NCBI GenBank assembly: GCA_947380915.1 | Contig: CANCSY010000004.1 | Span: 1 to 42,168 of the forward strand | Origin: Beijerinckiaceae bacterium | Lineage (GTDB): Bacteria > Pseudomonadota > Alphaproteobacteria > Rhizobiales > Beijerinckiaceae | DNA length: 42,168 nt | Reading direction: 5' to 3' | Shown: piece after piece, positions 32,674-41,125 of the stretch | Layout: every line of letters starts with the position of its first letter | Position numbering within the stretch: position 1 is the first letter of the stretch | The notes under the pieces: generated by a model | The model's database searches: none | Told to the model about the DNA's origin: nothing | The model's input: only the letters and a program-made list of their open reading frames with translations | Position numbers and translations under genes: made by a program

Positions 32674-33735
32674 ATGTCGGGGATCAGAGCTTTAATCACG
32701 GCGGTAGTGTTGCTTGTGGCGGGGATCGCTTCACCGATATCGAAAGCACAATCCCAACTCGAAAAGCTTTCAAACCTGGAAGGCCCTGAACGGGAAAAAA
32801 CGCTATTAGCGGGTGCAAGGGCCGAAGGGTTCTTGATGCTCTATTCGTCGATGCAGGCGCCGAGCATCGCGATCATTCAAAAAGCTTTTGAAGAAAAGTA
32901 TGATATCAAGCTTCGCTTCTGGCGTGGGGGTAGCGAAGATATTCTGCGGCGCTCTATGGTCGAAAGAAAAGGTGGGCGTGAAGACGTTGACGTCTTTGAA
33001 AGTGACGGGCCGGTTCTAGAGACAATGCACCGCGAGGCGCTTCTCGGGAAGGTTGCTTCACCGTTACATCAGGAGTTGATTCCCCAAGCGTTGCGTCCGC
33101 ATCGCGAATGGGTCGCAACACGGGTGAATGTATTTTCTGCGGTTTACAATACGCAACTTATTGCTGTTAGAGATGTTCCTATGGACTATGAGGGTCTGAA
33201 AGATCCTAGATGGCGGGGAAAGCTTGGGATTGAAGCGGATGATTATGATTGGTTTGGTTCCGTGGCTCACGTTATTGGCGAAGACCGCGCGAGGTCAACA
33301 TTCGGCGCTATAGCTGCATCCAATGGTTTCTCACTGCGCAAGGGCCATACCCTGATGACCAACCTTGTCGCTGCCGGTGAGTTGCCGATTGGTTTAACCG
33401 TCTATTTGCAAAATATTGATGTGGTGAAAAAATCGGGCGCACCGGTTGAAGCATTATTGCTTGATCCAGTTATCGCAAGGCCAAATGGCATGGGCATCTC
33501 GCGAAATCCGCCTCATCCACATGCAGCCTTACTATTTTACGACTTTGTGATTTCAAAGGAAGGGCAGAATCTCTTACGTCAAAGAGAGTTCATACCCACC
33601 AGTACAAAGGTTCCGTCTGCACTCTCCGGATTAACAGTACATTTCGAGGATCCGGCGCTTCAATTGGATGAGGGCGATAAGTGGCAGAGGATATTCAGAG
33701 AAACTATAAGTGGGAAAAGTGGGAGAGCCCGATAA
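32674..33735 (+). CDS. ABC transporter extracellular solute-binding protein (Fe3+/polyamine-type fold)
   Basis: A 353-residue periplasmic protein with signal IRALITAVVLLVAGIASPIS and cleavage near KAQS. After a PEREKTLLAGARAEGFLMLY entry come FEEKYDIKLRFWRGGSEDIL, YEGLKDPRWRGKLGIEADD, GHTLMTNLVAAGELPIGL and ALLFYDFVISKEGQNLL, the standard blocks of this group. It is a clear paralogue of the binding protein at the right edge of the window (shared WRG(G/S)(S/A)EDxxR, KGHTL, HPHAA). AGGAG precedes ATG 32674. The M20 amidohydrolase follows after 72 bp on the same strand. The paired ABC permease is probably the one at 39.3 kb or lies elsewhere. Confidence 0.9.
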   Translation: MSGIRALITAVVLLVAGIASPISKAQSQLEKLSNLEGPEREKTLLAGARAEGFLMLYSSMQAPSIAIIQKAFEEKYDIKLRFWRGGSEDILRRSMVERKGGREDVDVFESDGPVLETMHREALLGKVASPLHQELIPQALRPHREWVATRVNVFSAVYNTQLIAVRDVPMDYEGLKDPRWRGKLGIEADDYDWFGSVAHVIGEDRARSTFGAIAASNGFSLRKGHTLMTNLVAAGELPIGLTVYLQNIDVVKKSGAPVEALLLDPVIARPNGMGISRNPPHPHAALLFYDFVISKEGQNLLRQREFIPTSTKVPSALSGLTVHFEDPALQLDEGDKWQRIFRETISGKSGRAR

Positions 33736-33807
33736 GGGGATGGCGTATAGCCGCGCTTTTAAAAGTACAAATGTCAGATGTTATCCTCTCTTTGGAGCAC
33801 GAAATAA

Positions 33808-35274
33808 ATGGTGGCGAAAAACGTACCTGATGTAAAAGGCTTCGCATTTGATGAACTTGAGCGGAATGCGAATGAGATTGCATTATTGAATGACAGTATA
33901 TTCTATTTTGGCGAGTTGGGCATGCAAGAGTTTGAATCATGTAGTCTTCTTTGCAGCCTGCTTGAGGATGGCGGTTTCCATTTGCAACGCAACCTTTCTG
34001 GTTTTCCTACAGGGTTTTGTGCTACTTGGGGAAGTGGCGAACCGGTCATCGCCGTTCACGCGGAATACGATGCGAACCCAGATAATTCTCAAAGACCTGG
34101 CGTGAATGAAGCCTCCGCTATTGTCGAGGGAGCGCCGGGCCATTGTGAGGGGCACAATTCTAATGCCGCTGTCATGATCGCCGCAGTGCTTGCAACAAAA
34201 TCGGCAATGCAGAAATATGGAATTTCCGGATGTTTAAAGGTTTTCGGCGCACCAGCAGAAGAGCAACTTGTAAGCCGTCCATATTTCGTTCGGGATGGAC
34301 ATTTCGATGATGTCGACATCGCAATGACGGCACATATTGGCTCTCAATTCAGCGTTGGTTATGGTTTAATCCAGAGCGCCCTGATTTCAGCTTATTTCAC
34401 CTTCCACGGCGAAAGTGCTCATGCAGGAAGCGCACCTTGGAAAGGTCGCGATGCGCTCGATGCTGTAATCTTGATGGACGTAGGCATGGCGGAATATCGG
34501 GAACATATGAAGCCGCAGAGCATGTGCCAACGCGTCATCACGCAAGGCGGAGATCAGCCTAATGTCATCCCGAAACGTGCTCAGGTTTGGTGGTATTTTC
34601 GAGGTCCTACCGCCGAAGCCGCCTGGTCTGTATTTGAACGAGCTAAGAAAGTTGCAGAGGGCGCCGCATTGATGACCGACACCACAGTCGCGATCGAGGT
34701 GCAGAGTGCAGTCTGGCCGGTGCGGTCCAATCGTACGCTGGCAGAATTGGTGCAGAAGCAATACGAGCAGGTTGGGCCACCTGATTGGTCTTCGGAGGAA
34801 GATTGTCTGGCTCGTGCCTTGCAATTACGCGCCGGGGTCAATATCGAAGGACTTTTTCGTGATGTGTATCGAATGAGGGGACCTGCAATCCAAAAGGGTT
34901 CGTCGAATGACGCGGGTGACATATCCTGGAAAGTTCCCATGGTTAAGTTCTACTTTCCTGGTAATATTCCAAACATCAGCTATCATCATTGGGCGGCAGG
35001 CGTGGCGCTTGCTACATCTATCGCTCACAAGGGTGCTGTTGCTGGAGCAAAAGTTTTGGCGGCAAGCTTGATCGAGATCTTTTGCAAACCGGAAATTGTT
35101 AGCGAAGCAAAACGTCTCTTCAACGAAGAAAAAGGTGGCGTTACCTGGTTTTCCATGTTGCCTGCGGACCAGAAGCCACCGGTTGACCTAAATCGTGCGA
35201 CGATGGAGAGGTATCGATCACGTATGCGCGAACACTACCAGCTGCGTCGCCCCAGATGGTCAACATTGGTGTAG
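33808..35274 (+). CDS. M20-family amidohydrolase (AbgB-like)
   Basis: Cytoplasmic zinc-type amidohydrolase of 488 residues, resembling p-aminobenzoyl-glutamate hydrolase subunit B and related N-acyl amino acid amidohydrolases. Blocks: AVHAEYDANPDNSQRPGV (residues 83-99), GAPGHCEGHNSNAAVMIAA (109-126), VFGAPAEEQL with E151/E152 and IAMTAHIG in the catalytic domain. The dimerisation domain has STY-like GESAHAGSAPWKGRDALDAV, and a late YHHWAAG carries a metal-binding His. The usual GHGCGHN metal motif reads GHCEGHN, so the Cys is moved by one place and Glu114 sits where the ligand Cys normally is. The 3' end overlaps the convergent dehydrogenase gene by 15 bp. Confidence 0.92.
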   Translation: MVAKNVPDVKGFAFDELERNANEIALLNDSIFYFGELGMQEFESCSLLCSLLEDGGFHLQRNLSGFPTGFCATWGSGEPVIAVHAEYDANPDNSQRPGVNEASAIVEGAPGHCEGHNSNAAVMIAAVLATKSAMQKYGISGCLKVFGAPAEEQLVSRPYFVRDGHFDDVDIAMTAHIGSQFSVGYGLIQSALISAYFTFHGESAHAGSAPWKGRDALDAVILMDVGMAEYREHMKPQSMCQRVITQGGDQPNVIPKRAQVWWYFRGPTAEAAWSVFERAKKVAEGAALMTDTTVAIEVQSAVWPVRSNRTLAELVQKQYEQVGPPDWSSEEDCLARALQLRAGVNIEGLFRDVYRMRGPAIQKGSSNDAGDISWKVPMVKFYFPGNIPNISYHHWAAGVALATSIAHKGAVAGAKVLAASLIEIFCKPEIVSEAKRLFNEEKGGVTWFSMLPADQKPPVDLNRATMERYRSRMREHYQLRRPRWSTLV

Positions 35275-36165
35275 GCGGTCATACAGCAGCTCGGCCACTG
35301 CGAGATCTTCAAGGCCTGAGCCAAGAGACTTGAAGATCGTGATGTCTTGGTCAGTACGACTGAATTCTGGGTTCATTAAAACCTTCGAAAGTGGCTTCAG
35401 TCTCCGCCAGTCGAAATCAGCACCGAGGGAAATGAATTCTCCCGCTTCTGAGCGTGCCTGTGTTACGTCATCACAGACAAGTAACGCTGCCTTCTGAACG
35501 AGGCTAGGTTCCAATTCTATCCGCGCGATGGAATTTGCGCCCATGGCGTTTATATGTGTTCCAAAGGAGAGTGCCGCCGGATCGAAGACCGGCGTATTGG
35601 AGGTCGTTGCCGTCACCACGATGTCAGAGTCGCGGACCGCGTCTTCAGGCGTCTTTACAAGGGTCATTGTTGAATTGATCCGTTTCGACATTTTCTCACA
35701 GAAGTCTAAGGCCCGTAACTCGCTACGGGAATATACAGCGACCGCCTCTTGAAGGCCGACGGCCTCTAAGGCCATAAGTTGCGTGACCGCTTGTCGTCCG
35801 GCGCCAATGAGTCCCACGCGACGGGAGTGGGGGCGCGCCATGGCTTTTGCTGCAAGGCCATTGGTCGCACCTGTTCTTAATTGCCCCATCCAATCAGCCT
35901 CGAAGATGGCGAGCAATCCACCCTTTGCTTCATAAAGATGGATATGAAAGTTGCCAGCGCCATAAACTTTTACTGCGTAACGTCCTGTATCAAAATTGCT
36001 CGCGGCAGTGATATTGAGCGAATTTCCGAGCAATTTTGAACGGGTCCTTGGTATGTTTTCCACGCGGTCCAGGGCCTGCGCGAGGAATATCTTGCGAATG
36101 GCCGCCATTGTTGACTCCATGTCAAGCAGGAGCAGCGCCTGATTTTCGTTGATATAAAGGGGCAT
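35260..36165 (-). CDS. Ornithine cyclodeaminase/mu-crystallin family protein (copy 1)
   Basis: NAD(P)-dependent enzyme of 301 residues, slightly short for the family. YAVKVYGAGNFHIHLYEA holds the substrate-binding Lys (K66), DWMGQLRTGATNGLAAKAMA is the conserved LRTxA block, VGLIGAGRQAVTQLMAL is the Rossmann motif (about 117-133), and DIVVTATTSNTPVF follows. The position of the catalytic Asp of true ornithine cyclodeaminase (G-x-D-x-PGK-x-EL) reads GANSIARIEL, with Asn. The family includes alanine dehydrogenase, ketimine reductases and opine-type synthases, and this copy more likely belongs to one of those. It is convergent with and overlapping the M20 gene. Confidence 0.9.
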   Translation of the reverse strand: MPLYINENQALLLLDMESTMAAIRKIFLAQALDRVENIPRTRSKLLGNSLNITAASNFDTGRYAVKVYGAGNFHIHLYEAKGGLLAIFEADWMGQLRTGATNGLAAKAMARPHSRRVGLIGAGRQAVTQLMALEAVGLQEAVAVYSRSELRALDFCEKMSKRINSTMTLVKTPEDAVRDSDIVVTATTSNTPVFDPAALSFGTHINAMGANSIARIELEPSLVQKAALLVCDDVTQARSEAGEFISLGADFDWRRLKPLSKVLMNPEFSRTDQDITIFKSLGSGLEDLAVAELLYDRLHQC

Positions 36166-36216
36166 ATTTTTCTCGCTGTTTAAGAATTATGTCTGACCCG
36201 GGCCGCCGCTTGTGTA

Positions 36217-36228
36217 AACAACGTTGTT
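36217..36228. promoter_or_regulatory. Perfect palindrome AACAACGTTGTT upstream of a dehydrogenase gene
   Basis: A 12-bp dyad about 50 bp upstream of the copy-1 start codon on the minus strand, where an operator for a GntR-, LacI- or IclR-like regulator would sit. No such regulator gene is in the window. Confidence 0.35.
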
Positions 36229-36321
36229 ATCCACTTATCGTCGGTTTGAAAGGTTCGAACAGTTCATTTTGGACCGAGGTCCTCTCCCGTCGCGCTCTTT
36301 TTGATAAAGATGAGAGTTATC

Positions 36322-37428
36322 TCAGTTTCTGATGTTTTGGAGAAAAAGCGAGGTTGGGATTTCGTAACCAAGTCCCAGAGTTTTCACGAGTTCGTACACG
36401 TGACCTGCTACTGCGTAAAATTGCGCGCCCTGAAGATTGCCCCTTTCTGACCATGTAATCTGATCAGGCGAGGTTCGGCCATTCGTCTTGCCATTCAAAA
36501 TGTCTGCTAAGGTGATGCGTTTTTCGGGTAAAGCAACGCCATGTGCCTTCTTGCCACTGCGTCCATCCCCGTATTTTCGGCTTGCCTGCTTCGCTTCCCA
36601 AGCGATGTACTCATCGTCCAGAGCGAGTTCCGGGCGACCAACAGGGGGGGGGGCGTCGCCGAACCGCAGATAGACATCTACGCGGTCGATTGTTGCTTGG
36701 TCGGGCAGGCCGCTTCCCCCTATATTGACGACATGTGCGCCTTTTTCTATCAATTTTCCGTTAAGGACTGGTATGGCTGAGTCCGTTAGGCTCGCCACAA
36801 TGTCTGCTCCCTTGTAAATGTCCTCCGGCCGGTCGCAAACTTTTACTTCAATGTTGTATTTCGCCGCCATCTCACGCCCGAACGCCTCACGGTTCGCTTT
36901 GGTTGGGCTATAAACTTGGAGTTTCTCAATATCGCGTACAGCCATGAATGACGCCATGTGGTCCCGTGCCATGCCGCCTGAGCCAAGCATGCCAACAATT
37001 TTTGCATCCTTCCGCGCCATGTACTTTACGCCAATTCCCCCGTCGCCTGCAACGCGCATATGCTGAAGGACGCCATCGTTGATGAAAGCCAGAGGTTCTC
37101 CAGTTTCCACAGCTGTAAGAAATATGAGACCGCAGAACAAGCCAGGCTGAGTGCAGTATTTTTCTTGCGTGACAACGTCGCCATAGCGTGTTTCGTAAAT
37201 TATGTCTGATTTCACGCGAACCGCAAAATAGCCACTCGCGGCGCCTCCTTCCATAGATCCAAATTGATAGTTTCGCGTGGGGTCGCTCGTTGGGATGCGG
37301 ATATCGATCCTCGGTCGGCAGACTGCTTCACCGATTGAAAGCTTATGGTAGGATTCCTCCAGCAAGGCGATCGTTTTTTCGATTGTGAGGACTCGTGCCA
37401 CTTCGTCGTTGTTAATGATCAGGGTCAT
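36322..37428 (-). CDS. Ornithine cyclodeaminase/mu-crystallin family protein (copy 2)
   Basis: A 368-residue protein of the same family as copy 1 but of a longer, distant subgroup. RVKSDIIYETRYGDVVTQEK contains an insertion compared with classical members; LGSGGMARDHMASFMAV is the Rossmann glycine motif; GADIVASLTDSAIPVLNG follows. The catalytic Asp position reads IGGSGLPDQATID, again without the ornithine cyclodeaminase Asp. A run of ten G on the plus strand (36644-36653) lies within the coding region at DAPPPVG, about residue 259. ATG 37428 has GAGGGAA upstream. It reads in the same direction as copy 1 and is separated from it by 156 bp. Confidence 0.88.
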   Translation of the reverse strand: MTLIINNDEVARVLTIEKTIALLEESYHKLSIGEAVCRPRIDIRIPTSDPTRNYQFGSMEGGAASGYFAVRVKSDIIYETRYGDVVTQEKYCTQPGLFCGLIFLTAVETGEPLAFINDGVLQHMRVAGDGGIGVKYMARKDAKIVGMLGSGGMARDHMASFMAVRDIEKLQVYSPTKANREAFGREMAAKYNIEVKVCDRPEDIYKGADIVASLTDSAIPVLNGKLIEKGAHVVNIGGSGLPDQATIDRVDVYLRFGDAPPPVGRPELALDDEYIAWEAKQASRKYGDGRSGKKAHGVALPEKRITLADILNGKTNGRTSPDQITWSERGNLQGAQFYAVAGHVYELVKTLGLGYEIPTSLFLQNIRN

Positions 37429-38070
37429 ATTCGTTCCCTCGTTTTCAGGAGATTCGTAGCATTGATTGAGGTGCCGTGTTGAACTTGCTTTTCCTCGAAT
37501 TGTGCGGGGGTAGGTAAGGATCCTTGGAAGGATGACTCCATGGAAGTGTGCGTCTTTTCACGTACCACCGCATGTAACCTCATCGTCTTATTTCCCCTCC
37601 ATTTGTAAAGCAATATTTGTTCCGTGTAGGGACAACCTCGGGGTTCAAAGGAGGTGGGGTTGTATGGAAGCCAAGATTGATCCTGCTTATTCAAGTACTT
37701 GGCCTCCGAAAGAGTGGGCGCTTGGTCTTGATTCCACCACGCCTGCTGGGTAGGCCGATTTTCAGGTGACTCCAAGGTGGGCCGGTAGGCTTGATGTGTG
37801 GCGTGGCTTGGCTTAGCTTGTTGAACGTGTTCCTGTGCGCCACCAAAACATTAGACCGTGTCAGCGGGGTCCCTTTTTCCGGTCACCCCGGATTTGTCGA
37901 AAAGTTGCTTGCCATGATCGATCCGTGCATGAATAATATGTATTGAAAAGTGGTTTGGTGCTAGCTTACGGTTTGGTCGCAGGGCTTAATACCTTGGCGG
38001 ATCTTTGGGGCGGGTTGCCTTTGGTGCTTTTGGTCCAGAACAGAAACGTGGTTATCTAAGGGAGAGAGAA
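37429..38070. other. Divergent intergenic region upstream of the bicupin gene
   Basis: About 640 bp between two divergent genes. It contains the small open frame at 37664-37753 behind a near-perfect ribosome-binding site; otherwise only promoters are expected. Longer frames on the minus strand look random. Confidence 0.4.
37664..37753 (+). CDS. Possible 29-residue small protein or leader peptide
   Basis: ATG at 37664 is nine bases after AAAGGAGG (37647-37654), the best ribosome-binding sequence in the region. The peptide begins MEAKIDPAYSSTWPPKEW and ends at TAG, rich in Pro and Trp, without membrane or signal character. It has no recognised relatives. It could be a translated leader, a small protein or chance. 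Confidence 0.3.
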   Translation: MEAKIDPAYSSTWPPKEWALGLDSTTPAG

Positions 38071-39177
38071 ATGTCGAAGAGCCCTCAAGTGAGTGCAGAT
38101 TTCGCTCGGAAGTTCGCTTCTGAGAAGGACACTCCCTATGAGCGTTGGGTGAGTGCCGAGGGTCTTGATATTATCTCCGCTCACTACGTTCCTGACCTTA
38201 AGGTGGTTGATTTGAAACCTTGGGCTCGTCGTGGGGGGCGTGGGATCTTCATTAATCACGAGGCATCGCGTTTTTCCAACGATTGCTACGTTTGCGAAAT
38301 TCCTGGTGGCGGAAAGTTGGCGCCACAGCGGCAGATGTTTGAGGAAATGGTATTAATTCTCGATGGGAGAGGGTCGACGACGGTCTGGAATGATGCCGGT
38401 CAGAGGATTACCTTCGAGTGGAAAGCTGGTTCCATATTTGCGATACCATTGAATTGTTGGCATCAACATTTTAATGGGTCCGGGCAGGCTACGGCCCGGT
38501 ATGTTGGGGTTACGTTCTGCCCGCAACTGCTCAATATGTTTGATGACGTTGATTTTATTTTCAATACACCAAGAGATTTTAAAGATCGGTTTAATGGTGA
38601 ACCTGACTATTTCACAAGCAAGGGTGAGCAGGACGGTTTCCTGCTGCGTACCAATTTTGTCCCGGATGCAGTCAATCTTCAATTGATTTCCGCTGCAGAG
38701 CGCGGTGCTGGTGGAGGACACATTAGGTTCAATATGGCGCGAGGTTCAATGGCGAGCCATATTTCGCAGTTTCCGGTCGGAACATACAAGAAAGCCCACA
38801 GGCATGGGCCTGGCGCTCATGTTATAGTCTTGTCTGGAGAGGGATTTTCTCTAATGTGGCAGGAGGGCGAAGCCCCCAAGCGTTACGATTGGAAAGCTGG
38901 GACGCTTATCGTTCCGCCGAACAATACGTTCCACCAGCATTTCAATGCGGGAGCGACACCTGCGCGCTATCTTGCATTTAAACATTCCTCCATGCGGAAT
39001 ACGCAGGGTGTTCCTCTCTCGTGGATCTCGAGGCGGCTTGGAGGAAATCAGATTGATTACGCCGACGAGACCACTGAGGTGCGCAACATGTTTAGGGACG
39101 CGCTGGCGCAGCACGGTGTCGAACCGCGAATGGATACAGCCTATGCCATAGAACTCGAAACACTCCCCAAGGGGTGA
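38071..39177 (+). CDS. Bicupin protein
   Basis: A cytoplasmic protein of 368 residues with two cupin domains that are visible duplicates: first WKAGSIFAIPLNCWHQHFN, second WKAGTLIVPPNNTFHQHFN. The second domain begins KKAHRHGPGAHVIVLSGEGF and so has the H-x-H metal motif. The first domain has QRQMFEEMVLILDGRG at that place and lacks the histidines. Bicupins of this kind include gentisate-type dioxygenases and isomerases, so a metal-dependent oxidative or isomerising step is likely, but no specific match is recognised. ATG 38071 follows AGGGAGAG; the longer open frame upstream is not supported. The ABC permease starts about 145 bp downstream. Confidence 0.88.
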   Translation: MSKSPQVSADFARKFASEKDTPYERWVSAEGLDIISAHYVPDLKVVDLKPWARRGGRGIFINHEASRFSNDCYVCEIPGGGKLAPQRQMFEEMVLILDGRGSTTVWNDAGQRITFEWKAGSIFAIPLNCWHQHFNGSGQATARYVGVTFCPQLLNMFDDVDFIFNTPRDFKDRFNGEPDYFTSKGEQDGFLLRTNFVPDAVNLQLISAAERGAGGGHIRFNMARGSMASHISQFPVGTYKKAHRHGPGAHVIVLSGEGFSLMWQEGEAPKRYDWKAGTLIVPPNNTFHQHFNAGATPARYLAFKHSSMRNTQGVPLSWISRRLGGNQIDYADETTEVRNMFRDALAQHGVEPRMDTAYAIELETLPKG

Positions 39178-39321
39178 GATTCATCCAGCGAATGTCAAGA
39201 GCGCCTATCGGGGAGGGGTCATGCACTTTCAGCAGGATGCCGTTTTGCAGGGTACTTGTAACTCTCGATTCATCTCCCGATCAGGGTCATATCTGTTGGT
39301 TAATTGCGGAGGACTTTTGAT

Positions 39322-41067
39322 TTGTTAGGCTGGGGCAGAACTGTGTTCGACCCGTCGTCCGATAAGGCCCAGCCTGTTCGGGTGCGGTCCGAATGGCTGA
39401 TGATGTCCGGGGCAGTGACCCTGGTCGCTTGGCTGACGCTGATACCCCTCGGCTTTTTGGTCTGGCAGAGTTTCATGACGCCGCAGTCCATATCGAAGCC
39501 TGCTCAATTCACATGGGGCAATTATGTTGAGGCTTACGGTAGTCCTGAGACATTCGAATTACTGACCACCTCGGTGATTTTCGCCATAGGGTCTTCTGTG
39601 TTCGCCCTATTCTTGGGTTCGTCGTTAGCCTGGATGAACGAACGAACCAACACCCCTTTCAAGTCAATTTTTTATGCTTTGTCAATAATTCCTCTTGTAG
39701 TGCCGGGCATATTGTTTGTTGTGTCATGGATAATGTTGGCGAGTCCTAAGATCGGATTAATCAACCTCATTCTTCGCGCGGTCTTCAATACAGATTACAC
39801 CTTTGTGGATTGCTATTCGCTTGTGGGCATGATTTGGGTTGATGGGTTACATTATGCTCCGATTGCATTTCTATTGATGACGGCTGCTTTTCGGTCAATG
39901 GATCCGTCGTTGGAGGAGTCCGCCATGATGAGCGGCGCCTCGACCCTCCGGATTGCTTGGCGGATTACTCTTCATCTCGCGTGGCCTGCGCTTGCGGCGT
40001 CTTTCCTAATCTTGTTTGTTCGCTCGATTGAATCTTTCGAAGTGCCAGCGCTCTTGGGGTTGCCGGTTGGAATACAGGTTTTTACATCGTCAATTTACGA
40101 TGCGATCCATCGCTATCCCAGTGATATCGGATTAGCTTCGGCATATGCTCTTCTTCTCTTAATCATCACTTCCGTTGGGATCTGGGTTCAGTCAAAGATC
40201 GCAAGTCAGGGCAATAAGTATTCGACAGTAACAGGAAAGGGCTTCCGTCCGAGATTGATTGAGTTGGGAAAGTGGCGTCATTTTTGCGCGGCATTCTTTC
40301 TAATCTATGTTCTGATAGCCATAGCGCTGCCCTTCTTCATTCTTGTTTGGTCGTCCTTGCAACGCTATTACAGTGTCCCATCAATCGCTGCCTTGAGTAA
40401 CATATCGCTACGAGCTTACGAAACCATTCTAGCTTACCCGAATGTGTCTGGCGCAGTCTGGAATAGTTTTGTCTTGTCCATTAGCACTGCAACATTTGTC
40501 ATGGTATTGACCGCCGTTATCAGCTGGATCGTTCTTCGAACGAACCTTAAAGGGCGATGGGTGATTGATAATATGGCGTCGCTTCCATTGGTCATGCCTG
40601 GGCTTGTTCTTGGACTCTCAGTGATGATCTGCTACCTTACTATTGGTGGTGGAATATATGGTACCTTGTGGATTCTGTTTATCGCATACGTAACGAGGTT
40701 TCTCCCATACGGGATGCGGTATAACATGACTTCTATGGTTCAGATGCATCGGGAACTGGAAGAATCGGCTGCGATGAGCGGGGCTTCGTGGTTTCAGGCG
40801 TTTTGGAAGGTTGTGTTGCCATTACTTAAACCAGGCCTTGTTGCGGGCTGGATCTATGTTGTGGTCGTATCGATCCGTGAATTATCAAGCTCTATACTTC
40901 TGTATAGCCCGGGATCCGAGGTTGTCTCCGTTATTATTTGGGAACTTTGGCAGAATGGCCAATATGTTGAACTTTCTGCATTCGGCGTGATGTTGATCGC
41001 GGCTCTTTTTATTTTTACCTTGATTGCCCAAGGTGCCGGTAGGCGGTTCGGAATCAAGGATGGTTAG
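39322..41067 (+). CDS. Fused double-domain ABC transporter permease (Fe3+/polyamine/2-aminoethylphosphonate type)
   Basis: Inner-membrane permease of about 581 residues with two homologous six-helix halves, as in FbpB/AfuB-like proteins. Each half has an EAA loop that docks the ATPase: SLEESAMMSGASTLRIAWRI in the first and ELEESAAMSGASWFQAFWKV in the second. The start is not ATG: GGAGG at 39308-39312 is nine bases before TTG at 39322, which I prefer; TTG at 39304 is the open-frame limit. The binding protein at 41126 follows after 58 bp. The ATPase gene is not in the window and may lie beyond the right edge. Confidence 0.92.
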   Translation: MLGWGRTVFDPSSDKAQPVRVRSEWLMMSGAVTLVAWLTLIPLGFLVWQSFMTPQSISKPAQFTWGNYVEAYGSPETFELLTTSVIFAIGSSVFALFLGSSLAWMNERTNTPFKSIFYALSIIPLVVPGILFVVSWIMLASPKIGLINLILRAVFNTDYTFVDCYSLVGMIWVDGLHYAPIAFLLMTAAFRSMDPSLEESAMMSGASTLRIAWRITLHLAWPALAASFLILFVRSIESFEVPALLGLPVGIQVFTSSIYDAIHRYPSDIGLASAYALLLLIITSVGIWVQSKIASQGNKYSTVTGKGFRPRLIELGKWRHFCAAFFLIYVLIAIALPFFILVWSSLQRYYSVPSIAALSNISLRAYETILAYPNVSGAVWNSFVLSISTATFVMVLTAVISWIVLRTNLKGRWVIDNMASLPLVMPGLVLGLSVMICYLTIGGGIYGTLWILFIAYVTRFLPYGMRYNMTSMVQMHRELEESAAMSGASWFQAFWKVVLPLLKPGLVAGWIYVVVVSIRELSSSILLYSPGSEVVSVIIWELWQNGQYVELSAFGVMLIAALFIFTLIAQGAGRRFGIKDG

Positions 41068-41125
41068 CTTTTGACCGCGGTGTAATTGACGGGCGATGGT
41101 TCAATAACAGAATAGGGGGGCTTTG

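Noticed and set aside
37425..37775. Minus-strand frame that overlaps the OCD copy 2 start by four bases like an operon partner
   Set aside because: No family resemblance and unnatural composition; the overlap looks coincidental.
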